From Conus ventricosus (Eukaryota; Mollusca; Gastropoda; Neogastropoda; Conidae), in the NCBI GenBank assembly GCA_018398815.1, contig CM031628.1, positions 4,035,246 through 4,099,245 on the forward strand: a stretch of DNA of 64,000 nucleotides, in the 5' to 3' direction. The notes below the pieces were generated by a model. That model was not told the DNA's origin. It did not search any database and saw nothing but the letters and a program-made list of their open reading frames with translations. The position numbers and the translations under genes were made by a program. Of this stretch, positions 36,474-48,000 are shown one piece after another (position 1 is the stretch's first letter; each line of letters starts with the position of its first letter).

Positions 36474-38089
36474 GTAAGGCTAATGGCCTGTAGTTATTAG
36501 CTAGCATTTTGCTGCTTTCTTGAAGATAGGTTTTTAACCTGTGCCAACCGCCATCTTCTGGATTTTTCCTTCGTTCAAGGATTTCCTGAACAGCATGGCC
36601 ACTGGGGTGGCAAGAACATCTGCGTCTTGGACAAGGCATTGGGTTTAGCCCATCCGGTCCCGAAGCCTTCTATGTTTAGATCTGCTAATAGTTTTCTGCT
36701 TTCCATATCGATCTCGGGAAATCACTTAGCTCTTCATCGTAACTGCATTCCTGTGGTTCCGGCAAAGGGCCCATCCTCTTCTACAGTGAAGACGCTCTGA
36801 AAGAATGCATTCAAAATCTCAGCTTTCTCTTGGTCCGACTTTGATTTGCTGCCATCTCTTTCTTCAGGTCTGCTACACCACTCTTTGTCTTGGTTTTGTG
36901 CTCACATATGACCCGAAAGCCTTTGGATTTTGGGTTTTTCTTGTGCAGCTACTGCTTGCTCATTCGACGTTGTGCCTTCTGACATTCTTTCTTAGATTTG
37001 TTTCTTGCTTTGGCATACAGTAGATATTCCTTTCCATCCTTAGTCTCCTGCCCAAAGGTGGAACAGCTTGTGCTTTTTCCTCACCGATAATAGGGTTCCC
37101 TTATCCATCCATTTCTTAGATCGTTTTCCCGTGAATTTTGTCTTTGGAACATGTGCTGCTGTAGCTGAATTTATCTCATCTTTGATTCTGGTCCACATCT
37201 CGTTAACGTTCAGGCTACTCAACTCTTTGTCCCAATCAACATCTCCTAGCTGTTTCCCAATTGCACCGAAGTTGCTTTTGAGTAGTTGTGCATAGCCTCT
37301 TTCGAATCTTCCTTACCATACATGCCAGGTGTATGAGCAGAGTCGCATGGTCACTTTTCCCTAAGCCAGCATACATGTTTATATCACTGATTGTGGTCCT
37401 CTCTGTTTGTCAGTACTAGGTCCACAAGGTGGGTGCTTGTCCTCTTGATGCGGGTAGGTTCCCTCTGGTGCGAATCAGATATGAATCCCTGCAGGTCTGC
37501 AAGAACTGGGAGGCGGGTGTCCTACTCCTGATCTACATGTTTCTTTGTTCCATTCAATTTTGGATAGTTGAATCCAGCCAAGATGGTAGATTCCCAGATT
37601 TGGGTGCTGCTGCCCGTGCTATCAGGTCATTCAATTTGGCTGAATTTTCAACAGTACTACTGGGGCTTCTGTACACCAGGCCCAGGGTCAGTGATTCTCC
37701 TCTCTGCAGCTGACAGTCAATAAAATTGACTCCTGGAAATCAGACTTCAGATCTTACACAAAGACGGGTTCATGATACTTTTTACATAAAGTGCCACTCC
37801 CCTACCGTTCTTCTCAAGATTGTGAAAAAGGTCGTAACCAAAGATGGCTATCTCTGACTCTTGTACTGCATATCGACAGGTCTTGGTTTTACTTCCGTGA
37901 TGGCATGACATCTGGTTCATGTATTTCTACATTGCTTGTAGTTCTGCTCTTTTTTTTAATAAGGAATCAGAGTTGTGTACAAACAAACACAAGACTTTTT
38001 ATCATTCACCAAATGACTAGAAGAGGAAATAATATTATCTTTTTTTCACATGACTAGTAGAAAGTTTAAAATTATGTACATCTGATGTT

Positions 38090-39099
38090 GTCGTTTTCTT
38101 CAAGCTTCTTCTTTCTTGTCTACCGTTGGTCTGTGAGGGTACTTCCCTATGTTGACAATCTGTCCGTTTCTTCTCACCCATCTCGCTTGATCGTCACCCG
38201 AGGCCTTGGAGTCCTCCCGTTTCTTCTTCATTTCTTATTACAGGTCCTCATCCTGTTTTCTCTCAGATGGGGTCATGTCTTTTCTCACGGAGACCTTTGT
38301 ACACAACCTGGTGTCCCTGCCTTCCGACTCCCCGACTCCAGTCCTCCTTCCTTTCTTGTTTTAATGAATGCCTTTAATGTTTCATCCCTGGCAGACTGGT
38401 TTTCGAAGGATATTCTTATAGGTCTGATTTTGTTCCGAGTCTTGCTTGCCGCAGAATTTCCCAGTCTTCGGATATCAACTGGTGATGTGGCTGGTTAATT
38501 TCACTAAGAATCTTCTTGACCTTGTCTTTGTCCTCCTCCTTCCTTCCATCAGCAGTCTGAGTTGTACTTTCTGGCATCTTAAAGATCAACAAGTTGGTCT
38601 GCCTCCGAGCCTTGTCCTCTGCTTCCTCTACCTGCTCCTTGGTTTTTAATGGCAACAAGCTTCTCCACGTCGTCCCTTTTAAGAGTGTTACTCTCTGCAG
38701 ACCGGTTTTCCTGTTGCAAATTTTTCACCACATTTATCATGGGCTCAGTGAATTTTCCCTCTTCAATCATCTTCACCCTGTCACAAACCTCAGTTACTGT
38801 TTCTGTAAGTCTGCCAACGTCGTGCTGGAGCTTTGTCATGTTACTGATGAATCTCGTCGCCAGTATATTGCATGATCTGTTGCAATACCAATGAATCTGT
38901 GGCATCTTTTTGAGTTGCTGTCATTCTTGACAACTTCATAGACATCATCCGTGATTGCTCGACATGAAGCATGAAACCACCTATCGCATAGTCCACACCG
39001 CACTGACTTTGGGTTGTCTTTTACTATCTTCTTACAATGACCACATTGCACCGTATCTGCTGTCGCCGCCGAGCTCTTCCTCGTCGATGTACTGCTCAT
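38090..39099 (-). pseudogene. LINE ORF1: PHD-like finger plus coiled coil
   Basis: An ATG at 39097-39099 opens MSSTSTRKSSAATADTVQCG, followed by a Cys4-His-Cys3-type finger (CGHCKK, CGLCDRWFHASC, then CHWYC after a frameshift near 38900). A heptad-like region rich in Leu, Val, Lys and Glu follows (38580-38870). The frame moves again near 38580. PHD-like fingers at the start of ORF1 occur in CR1-group LINEs (established); the RNA-binding or localisation role is inferred. Confidence 0.75.
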
Positions 39100-39484
39100 T
39101 ATGGTGCAGACGAATAAAGCAAGGCAAAAGTCCACTCACCTTGGCTTTTCAAGATGGCTACTGGCGTGTTGTTCCTCGGCTTCGTTAAAGTTTTCTATTT
39201 TTCCTTGCTGTTTCCACATGTGACAGGAACAACAATATCCCTAGCACTCAGTTTAATTTTGAAATTTTAGATGTAGACGTAGACGCCTTTAGATCCATTT
39301 TTGCAGGTTTCAAAACTTTGTGCAACCTGAACCATGTTAGTCTCCTGTGTACACCTGTGCCGAGTGCTGTTCTCACGTCTATTACTAGGCCCAGATTTGA
39401 ACCCCTGATTTCAATTAACATCAGATATAGTACAGTGATAAGGAATTGTTTGAATAAAAGAGTTAGACATAGAGGAGTTAAATC

Positions 39485-39800
39485 ATGGCTTTTAAGCTTA
39501 TTCTGCTATCGGGAGACATTGAACTCAATCCTGGTTTGTCCACCAAAGTAAAATATCCATGCGGAAGTTTGCAATTTGAGAGTCACATGGAAACATAAAA
39601 GCAGTTGCCTGTGACGTCTGCAATACATGGTATCACACTAAATGTATGTTAATGAATTCAGCAGTTTATGATAGCATTATGCAATAGTGATATATCTTGG
39701 ACTTGTTTTACCTGTGGGCTTCCAACTTTAGTTCGAGACTTTTTGAAGATTCTATTGAAGACTGCAGCTCAGAAAGCAACCATTTTGACCCTATCTCACC
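39485..39800 (+). pseudogene. LINE ORF start: 2A-like peptide followed by PHD-like finger
   Basis: The ATG at 39485 opens MAFKLILLSGDIELNPG. GDIELNPG (core D-I-E-L-N-P-G at 39515-39535) fits the 2A ribosome-skipping consensus D-[VI]-E-x-N-P-G-P except that the last Pro is replaced by Leu. A finger follows with CG, then CDVCNTWYHTKCM and WTCFTCG. Stops and a frameshift near 39597 break the frame. 2A-like peptides at the start of LINE ORFs are known in other invertebrates (established); here the Pro-to-Leu change would be expected to weaken or abolish skipping. Confidence 0.7.
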
Positions 39801-39929
39801 AGACCGATCCCCAAAAGAAAACTTGAAATTTTGTCCTAAGTTTGCATCCACCCCTGATTCTAAAACTGATAAAACCCCAAATCATAAAGTGCAACTGAAC
39901 CCCAAATCATAAAGAGAAAAAGATAAACT

Positions 39930-40740
39930 TAAATGCATAGTCGTAAATTTTCAATCTCTTACCAAGAAAAAAGCAATGAACTCAGTAATTTAGTCACCGA
40001 AAAAAAAACATTGATGTTGTAATTGGAACAGAAACTTGGCTAGAAACTGGAAACATCCAGCAGTGAACTTCTAATGGAGGATTTTGATATTTATAGAAAG
40101 GACAGACTTGGAAAAAGAGGTGGGGGAGTCTTGATTGCCATTAGGAAGAACTTAGCCAGTGAGTTTTTATATCAAGGCAAAAATAGTTGAAGTTTATTTT
40201 GTAGGATTATTTTAAGAATAAAGACCTGTCATTGTTGGATCAGTTTACAGACCTCCAGACTCAGATGAAAATGTATGTTCGTCTATCTGAGGACATTTCT
40301 AACATTGTTTTGGCCAATATTATGGATTGTTGGAGACTTAATTTACCAGATATTGATTGGGGTGAAAATGCACTACTTGGTAAATAAGATATGTTGCTTA
40401 TAGGCACCAGCCGACCGCAAAGGGCCACATCAGGGCTGCCTACTTGGTAATCAATACAGTAAAATATTAATACTCAGTTTTTTGATACCCAAAGACCTTG
40501 GATTAGTGCAGTCAGTTGAAGCACCAACTCGTGGTAAGGCATTCCTGGATTTATTTTTTTACCAATTGTCCAGGCGCTTTAGGCAATCAGAATTAATTGC
40601 AGGCCTGGGTGATCATGACATAATTCTCTTAGAGAGCAACTTTTCAACCCTTTCGAAGAAAAACCCCCTAAACGTACCATCAGACTCTGGACCAAGCAGA
40701 TTTACCAAAATTGCGCAGGGATAATCATGATTTCAGTCGT
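39930..40740 (+). pseudogene. LINE apurinic-type endonuclease domain, frameshifted
   Basis: Pieces in different frames give VNFQSL near the start, GTETWLE (catalytic Glu region), KRGGGVLIAIRK, SVYRPPDSD and GDHDIILL (late His motif). The order and motifs match APE-like LINE endonucleases that nick the DNA target. A 56-nt insertion with its own target duplication splits the domain at 40384-40439. Confidence 0.78.
40384..40439 (-). mobile_element. 56-nt LINE-tail micro-insertion with target duplication
   Basis: On the minus strand the insert begins GCAGCCCTGATGTGGCCC and ends with TTAT. It is flanked by CTACTTGGTAA at 40373-40383 and 40440-40450. It matches the same 3' end of the I/Nimb-like LINE as the insertion at 42254-42307 and begins within one base of the same position. 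Confidence 0.85.
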
Positions 40741-41372
40741 CTTTTTTTGAGGTTCCATAGTGTTAAAGATAATGTCAGTGACCTTTGCAAGTGTATAAAA
40801 ACTAACTTGGAATTTATTATGGATGACAACATACCTACTAAAATAACTTCAAGCAAGAACCCAGCCATGGATTACTACAAAAACTAAACGTTTGTTGAGA
40901 AGGGAAACATCGTTTCTTTAAGAAATTGAAACTACATCCTAATTCAGAAAGATTACTGGTTAGGTATAAACAGATTAAGAGAAGGTGTCAGAGAGAATGT
41001 AGGCTTGCTCACTCCAATTATGTTAATTCAATGATTTCAGAAGGTGATCATCAAAACAAGAAATTATGGTCTTACATAAGGAGTAAGAGACAGGACAACA
41101 TTGGGATTCCAGACCTGAGAAACAACCAGAATAACCTAATACAGGACCCTGAAGGGGAAAGCAAATTTACTAAACAAGCAGTTTTGTTCAGTTTTCTCAA
41201 ATCCCAAACCTTTAATTAACGTTAGACTAAAGGATGATGATAAACTCCCTGAAATGCAAAACATCAAAGTAAACAAAGCAGGAGTATTTAAGTTACTGAC
41301 CAACATCAATGAAAACAAAGCTACTGGTCCCAATGGTGTTCCTGGCAAGCTCTTAAATTATGTGCCAATGAA

Positions 41373-42252
41373 TTGAGCAAGGTATACCAACTACTTTACC
41401 AAGCTTCACTGGACCAGGGAGTAATACCTGATGAGTGGCGAGATGCGAGCATTGTTCCCTTATTTAAAAAGGGTGACAAAACAAAAGCAGAGAACTATAG
41501 ACCTGTATCTCTTACATCCATATCAGCTAAACTACTTGAACACATAATAGTAGCATAATGGACCATCTTGACAAATATGACTTCTTAAATAACGCCCAGC
41601 ATGGTTTTAGACAGCGAAGGAGTTGTGAGACTCAACTTATGACAACTCTCATTGATTTTAATAACTGTCTTAACAACAGACAGCAAATAGATGCAATTTT
41701 ATTAGACTTTTCTAAAGCCTTTGATAAGGTTGACCATGAGGGCCTGCTGCTTAAATTAGAACACATCGGCATTGGCGGTTCTTTGCTAAAATGGGCAAGA
41801 TCATTCCTCGTTGGGAGAACGCAGAAAGTTGTTGTGAAGGGTCGTCATCCCATTGTTAAACCAGTCTTGTCAGGTGTACCACAGGGAACTGTTCTGGGGC
41901 CCTTGTTTTTCTTAATTTATATAAATGACATAAGTAGAAATCTCTCTCCTGGAACTACCATAAGGCTTTTTGCAGATGACAGCTTAGTATTCGATAGAAC
42001 AATCAGAAGCAAGAATGATACAGACATTCTACAAGAAGATCTAAACACTTTACAAGAGTGGGAATGAACTTGGAAAATGGAATTTCATCCCAAAAGTGCC
42101 AAGTGTTGCGTATATGTAACAAACGCTCACCAATTAGATCAGATTATTCTATCCATAATACTATTCTTAAAGAAACTAATGCTGCAAAATATTTAGGCGT
42201 GATTATAGATAGTCGTCTCAAATGGGAAAGAACATTACAATTTAGTATGTAA
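41373..42252 (+). pseudogene. LINE reverse transcriptase
   Basis: Two open segments (41373-41558 and 41558-42067) carry the fingers and palm: VPLFKKGDKTKAENYRPVSL, then QHGFRQRRSCETQ, LLDFSKAFDKVDH (first catalytic Asp), SGVPQGTVLGPLFFLIYIND and RLFADDSLVF (FADD pair), continuing in another frame to KYLGVIIDSRLKWE (about 42190-42230). All core motifs are present and only a few frameshifts separate them, so the copy is fairly young. The enzyme reverse-transcribes the LINE RNA during target-primed insertion. Confidence 0.92.
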
Positions 42253-42253
42253 G

Positions 42254-42307
42254 ATAAGATAATGTTGCTTATAGCCCAGCCGACCGCAGAGGGCCACATC
42301 AGGGCTG
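42254..42307 (-). mobile_element. 54-nt LINE-tail micro-insertion with target duplication
   Basis: Flanked by ATTTAGTATGTAAG at 42240-42253 and 42308-42321. It lies antisense inside the reverse transcriptase C-terminal region of the host LINE. It is the same insertion as 14518-14571 in the other arm. Confidence 0.88.
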
Positions 42308-42853
42308 ATTTAGTATGTAAGAAAGCAAATAACATCTTAGCTTTCTTATACAGGAATATCAATGACTGCCCCCAAAAGTTAAAGATGACTGATACAAAAC
42401 ACTGGTTAGACCAGTACTGGAATATGGTTGCTCAGTTTGGGATCCTTATCATCTAAAGGACATTGATAACCTCGAAATGATTCAGAAGAGAGCAGCACGG
42501 TTCGTAACAGGGAACCACATCAGAGAAAAGGGGAATACTAGGAAGAACATGAGGAAATTAGAATGGAAACCCTTAGAAGAGAGAGAGCTTTTATCAAACT
42601 TAACATCTTCTTCAAAGGCAGAGCTAAAGTAATTGATATTCCAATGGAACAACTAGTATTGAATAAAAGTAGCACCAGGTGTGGCGGTCAATGTTATACC
42701 ATACCTGCATCAAATATTGACAGCCACTTACATTCTTTTTATCCCAGTTCTGTACGGCTGTGGAACTCACTGCCGGGTGCCATCAAGATTGCCACAAATG
42801 CAATCTCGTTTAAAAAACAAATTGATACAACAGTTTTGAGATCTGCATATTGA
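42308..42853 (+). pseudogene. LINE conserved C-terminal region
   Basis: Contains MIQKRAARFVTGNH in another phase (about 42475), then the open segment 42563-42853 with STRCGGQCYTIPASN and FYPSSVRLWNSLPGAIK, ending RSAY and a stop. This SFFP-W-N-LP type ending is characteristic of CR1/Jockey-group ORF2 proteins. Confidence 0.85.
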
Positions 42854-43608
42854 CGATTTTCTATTTTTACTTCCCCAGATATTTTACTGTTACCTGGGCC
42901 TGAATTTGGCCATTGCTTTTAACTTCTTGAATATCGAGTGCGACCCCTTGTTGCCAAATTTGCTCCAGGGGCCAACAGTCTGAGTCGCACTATTTTATGT
43001 TATTTTATTTTACTTTTTAACATGCGCGCTGGTGACCTACTCGTTTTCGAGTGAACCAGTATTTTAGGAAGAAGAAGAAGAAGAATTCGAGGTAAACAGC
43101 CCAGCCCAAGCCACCGGAAGTGCCCCAGATACAGCGCGGGAACAAGACACAGCAACAAAACGTGTTTCCACAGTACTTTTTACCTAATTTGCCTATCAGT
43201 CCTCACGAGTTGTTCCTAAATTTCCCTAACAACTTGCAGCTTTAAGCTAATTTATGTCTAACACCAACGTCTTGGGGAAATTTTACTAATATTCCAGAGC
43301 CATCAGTCAAAGAACGCGCGCTGGTGACCTACTCGTTTTTGAGTGAACCAGTATTTTAGGAAGAAGAAGAACGTCTCTCCTCCACGCATGCGCACACCCG
43401 TTATGCTGTCTCTCTCTCTCCTTTCTAGTCTAATATCACATAGTTTGTGAAAAGACGTAAATTAAAGAACTACTATTACTACTACTACACACACACACAT
43501 ATACCCATAAACATACAAAAGTGAATGACGATATGTGCGACTGACGTATGTGCGTGCAAGTAAAGGTCGCCACGTCGATCAGAATGCAAAGATCAAAAGT
43601 TAGATTAC

Positions 43609-44010
43609 CTTGCGTACTTCACGTTTCCTTATCCTGGCCTTTCTGTCCGTGTTGATCCTGGTGACAGTCTCCAGCGTCTTGTCTGCAGCATCTTTCTTTT
43701 TCAGAGCAGCCGCGCATTTTGTCTGTGATGGAGTAGAAATGGCATCTTTCTTCAGCCTGCGCTTGGGTCGGAATCCAAGCTCCCTTTCAAACAGGGGCGC
43801 CGTGTACTCGTCTTCAAAATCGTTGTTTGAAGTGCAAGCCACAGATTACGTCGTTTTTTCTTCGGACCGTCGAAATTCTTTCGAAATAACTTCACAAAAG
43901 AAACCCACGATCGTCGAAGATGAGTTTCAGTTGGGAAAGCCATGTGTGCTGATTCCACGTTTTACACTAGAATTCGTATTGCAGCCGAACATGACGCAGT
44001 AGCGACCCAT
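43609..44010 (-). pseudogene. THAP-type zinc finger exon, second copy (frameshifted)
   Basis: Minus-strand partner of 12824-13224, with the same ATG context and start. Here the frame breaks inside the finger near 43850 through lost bases, but the following part is open. It continues with YTAPLFERELGFRPKRRLKK and a basic tail ending RKARIRKREVRKV before the donor AAG|GTAATC at 43609. The two copies are each broken where the other is intact, which suggests one functional exon sequenced with errors twice. Confidence 0.75.
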
Positions 44011-45407
44011 CTTGTTGCCGGTCTAGTGTCTCGCAGTGCTGGCGCATCTCCTTTCCTCCGTTCACTCTGCCTCTATTTTTAAGTAACTTCGGTTTTTGTG
44101 CGCGCTCGCTTGCTCGGAAAAGCGAAAGTAGTAGTAGTAGTAGTTGTAGTAGTAGAGGGCTGGCTTGTAGCCTAGGCCTTTCGGCCTTTTTTACGCCCCT
44201 GACACACAGTTTCTGTGCACACGTGAAAGTTACATCCATGGAAATGTCTTTAGAACCAGCTACACGTTTTTTAAAAGAAAAAAGGGGGGTGAGTTACACT
44301 TTAAAAAGTGCAGACTGGACACAGAGCTCTCACAAGTGATTTCCGGAGTTTGTAAACACACCTACGGAAGTGCATGACCAGTGTCAACAGGCTTAAGTCC
44401 ATAGTTACCATACCCCCAAAACCTTTAAATTATCTACCAGCTTCTTAACATGGCCCCGCCTGTCCATAACCCTTCTCACTGCATGCCCCTCCCACTTCTT
44501 CCGTTTCGTTCAATATCTACAACACAGTTAAGTTCCAAGAGGAAAGAGTCCTTTGGATGAGAATGTAAACAGGGGTCCCCATGCGTGAACGTATTAACAA
44601 AATTATTTTAAAAAACAAACAAACAACAACAAAAAACCCACTTTGCTTGCATGATAAGGTCTGCTTTCGAGATCGCAATGATTTGATGAAATAGATGTGC
44701 ACGTAGTGTAACCACAGGATGGAGTCCCTTTCGCGAAAAGCTGTGTTTTTATAAACTTAATAAACTGGGGGGGGGGGGGGGGGGGAGGGGTAGAAGGCTT
44801 TTGCTTATCTGTTCAAATCCTGTGGACAGAAAATTCCAATGTCACATTGTACGGCTCCCTACATTCTTTTAATGTTTACAAAATCAGTGAAATTATGATC
44901 GCCGTTCATTGATCGCCGAGCATAATCCTGTCACCAATAGGTTCTATGCAGTAAAGTTATACCTATAGCATTTGCCTTTTGTCCGAATTTGTCAAGAATA
45001 CATTGTGGCGTTTAAAGGAAAAAAAAAGAGAAAAAGGGGAGAAGACACTAAGAATGATATATGAAGCACAGAATGTAGAATATGCTTCCAACCGAAACTC
45101 TGCAGGGATGACTACAGCAGAGAACATCTTTGTCTTCACCAAATCTCATCGACTTAGTTCAAAATTTTCAGGTATTGCCAAGTGTACTTAAATTCACGGC
45201 AAGGTCGAACGGGAGGTAACATCGCATGGAATGATCTGACTCACATCAAGCAGCGAAATCATTCGATCAATGCAGCTGAAGTTGTATTTCAAAGACGTTG
45301 AGCGTGTCAAGAGTTGACAAACCACTTCCTTTATTTCTTTGATTACAGGTAAAAAATGCCCTACTTTGGTTGTTTAATATGACTTGTTTGGAGTGTGTGT
45401 GTGTGTG

Positions 45408-45452
<45 letters not shown>

Positions 45453-46299
45453 TGTGCGTGGGGTTTGTGGAGGGGAGAGTCGTTCTTATTGTTGTAACCC
45501 TCTCTTCAGATGGTGGTTCTGAATTAAGGGTTATGGGGTTCGAGTTAATGCCACAATGAACAAGCTCACAGAAAAAAAATCCACACCAAGTATTTTTTTC
45601 TTTTCTTTTAATTTTCTTTTTAAGGATTCCAACTTTTTCTTTCTTGATACTACTGTCCCAACTCCTAACAGAAATTTATATGTAAACTATGCAAATAACC
45701 CTAAAAAATGTTTATTTTTTATGGTTACCACGAATCTTTGTTGACAGATATAGTGCGGCAAAATGGGATGTGAGGTGAGAGGCAAAAAAAATACAAATAA
45801 ATCTGTGTCCCTGGAACATACAAACCCATAACCTTTATAAATTACAGGACTGTGAAACAGCTTGCAAAAAAAATTTTCCCTATTCCCATTCCTCTACTGC
45901 ACATACTACACTCCCCATCATTTCACATTCCATCACCTGGGGATTATGCGGTAGAACCCACAATAAACCACATATATTCAAATATTTCATGCTAAGACCT
46001 ATTAAAAAACCAACAACACTCCTCTGTGTGTGACCAACACAGGAAATATCACACACTCGAGGTATGATTTAATACTGAGTAAACCACAGCACTGGAACCT
46101 TTTTCCTAGGGTTACGCTACCCAATATCCCCGTTCCAGTTTCACAAAAAAATGGAAAAGTTTAGTTATGTTTTGTTCAATTTGGGGTGACTTCCAGTAGA
46201 CACCCAGCAAAACTATACTACTCTCCATGATGAATGACACCATTCATTATAAACAACTAGTTTTGAATCAGCACAACATGACCTATTACTATGGAACCA
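44011..46299. other. Non-coding part of the right arm
   Basis: Contains a TAG trinucleotide run near 44129-44150, a 19-nt poly(G) tract (44767-44785, 13 C in the partner) and the TG microsatellite at 45391-45443. No exon was recognised. Confidence 0.5.
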
Positions 46300-48000
46300 C
46301 ATGAGTACCAATCTCATCACTAGCTGCAGTACTTCTATGCAAGAAGACACTCCATTTAATAACTCACTAGAAACCATGCTTGCCTACCCCCGTTTATAAA
46401 GATCTCTGTAGAATTATCCATCTTGCAAATCTTTTCCCAGATAACTATTGTTACTCCAAAAAACATAAGAAAATTATAATAGCATTCAAAAATTATACGT
46501 AATTATACTTGCAAATCACATTTAACAACAATTGTCATGAATACAGTAGTAACGGAAAACAAAACCCAAACAGGGCATTAATGACAATTCAAAAAATAAC
46601 AGTATCTAACTTTCAGTGCGGGACTTCTGGTGCCTTTTGAAAAAAACTTTTATTTTCCATCATATTGGTAAAAAGTTTAATAAATGTAAACACTAAATGT
46701 TTCTTAATACAAAATAATTCATTTATCTAAAAATAGGACATTTTTTGCAACAATAGACACATTGACCTTCTAAAATATGGCAACACTGCACTGTTCCCTC
46801 TAAGACACAACAGCTCAAACACGGAAAAACTGAGCAACCAAATCATTCTAATAAAAAAAAGATTACTCATTTCAGGAAAAGATTAATTATTTTGGGGGGG
46901 CTACCTCCCATTAAGGGGAAGAAGGGAATTAAACGGGACTAGATACATACAAAATGATTTATGAAATTGATAAGAAAACACAGCTTTACTCCGCTGAGAA
47001 TACTAAAACCAGGTCTAGATAAATCAATAATCCAATTTTTCTGAACGTATTTAATAAATTTAACTTTTTCCAATAATAACAAACTTTAAGGGAATAAACT
47101 TTAAATTCTTAAATGAAAATGGTTCACCCAGTATTAATGTTCAAAACCTGTAATACTAATCATCAATTATTACACTAAAATTGATATGCCATTTGTTAAA
47201 TTTAAAGTCTACAAGCCTATCGACCCCGAACATACTTATGGGAAAATAAAAAAATAAAAAGAGGTTTCACCCCTAATATGGGAATTAAAAAGAGTTTACC
47301 ATGGCTCCATATTATAAAACCGCCCATGATTGGGTTTGGTACAATAACCCTACCCATTTAAACCATCTTCAGGCAACTTGCCCATTATCTCATGATCTCT
47401 AAAATACATGTATTCGAAATATTTATTACTAGCATTTCCAAAAATAAACATAATTATAACAGGTTGCAAAATCACCATTTCAACATGTCATGAAACATAT
47501 TACGGAAAAACAAAACCACTCAGTCAACGCTTCATAAACATCGTCACGTGACCTATACTTCCAGTCGCGGGTTCTGATCCATTTTGAAAACAGATTTTAA
47601 ACTCGCCTCCCTGCTCAAACTTTTTTAATTGTAAATAACTACACTAGTTTCTTACCAAATAAATCTTCTTGGACATATTTTCCCACAACAGGGCTTCATG
47701 CTCATCTTCCCCTTCAAAACACATCCATTCATACCCCGGGGCCCCCCCCTTTCATGGTTTTTCTTCTACCTTTAAACCACTGTGGGTTACCTTACCCCCT
47801 CCCCACCACACATCCTGTGTGATTGTCTCATTACGGATCCTCCACCTCATGGGCCCCCGGTATTTTGGTTTTGATGAGAACATCCCCCCCTGACCCTATT
47901 TTCATGCATCATTACTGTCTATTGGCAATCCCACCCATCTGTTTCAACGCATCTGCTTTGACTTCCTTCTTTCTTAACCCGATGTTCCCGTCCGCTTGTT
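46300..48000. repeat. Tandem duplication of about 950 bp inside the right arm
   Basis: Segments around 46540-46650 and 47490-47600 both match 10110-10220 of the other arm in inverse. Shared landmarks are CATGA.....A.TA.....GTAA/TTACGGAAAA.AAAACC and CAGTCGCGGGTTCTGATCC / CAGTGCGGGACTTCTGGTGC followed by TTTTGAAAA. The intervening 46650-47370 matches about 9250-10110, and 47380-47999 covers part of it again. Confidence 0.7.

Larger units (their letters stand above)
35080..39150 (-). mobile_element. LINE (CR1/L2-like), near full length, decayed
   Basis: On the minus strand the order is PHD-like ORF1, endonuclease, reverse transcriptase and a 3' segment ending near 35080, about 4 kb in all. Landmarks in ORF2 are GRGVALYVK (about 37800) and LVYRSPSS (about 37660) of the endonuclease, and a 3' segment with RGDMIDLYKFIHGIY (about 35450). 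Stops and frameshifts are scattered throughout, so it is inactive. Its 5' end abuts the 5' end of the plus-strand LINE. Confidence 0.85.
39240..43022 (+). mobile_element. LINE (CR1/Jockey-like), near full length, decayed
   Basis: Order: a start with a 2A-like motif and PHD-like finger, an endonuclease (39930-40740), a reverse transcriptase (about 41220-42250), a conserved C-terminal region (to 42853), and a 3' end with a TTTTATGTTATTTTATTTTA tail. Frames are broken by small indels, by a 56-nt insertion (40384-40439) and by a 54-nt insertion (42254-42307). From about 41130 onward it is duplicated in inverse in contig A. Confidence 0.9.
41130..48000. repeat. Right arm of the large inverted duplication (partner 9250-15703)
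   Basis: Begins inside the LINE and includes its 3' end, the THAP exon, the TG tract and about 3.5 kb of further DNA. It contains one extra tandem segment (46300-48000) not resolved in the partner arm and ends at the second 1,000-N gap. Confidence 0.9.

Noticed and set aside
41136..41348. Minus-strand frame within the plus LINE, and similar antisense frames at 7854-8278
   Set aside because: Shadows of the LINE and gypsy coding strands.
46900..46920. Same-strand similarity to 9421-9440 (ACCTCCCATT)
   Set aside because: The arms are inverted; a same-strand 10-mer match is chance.
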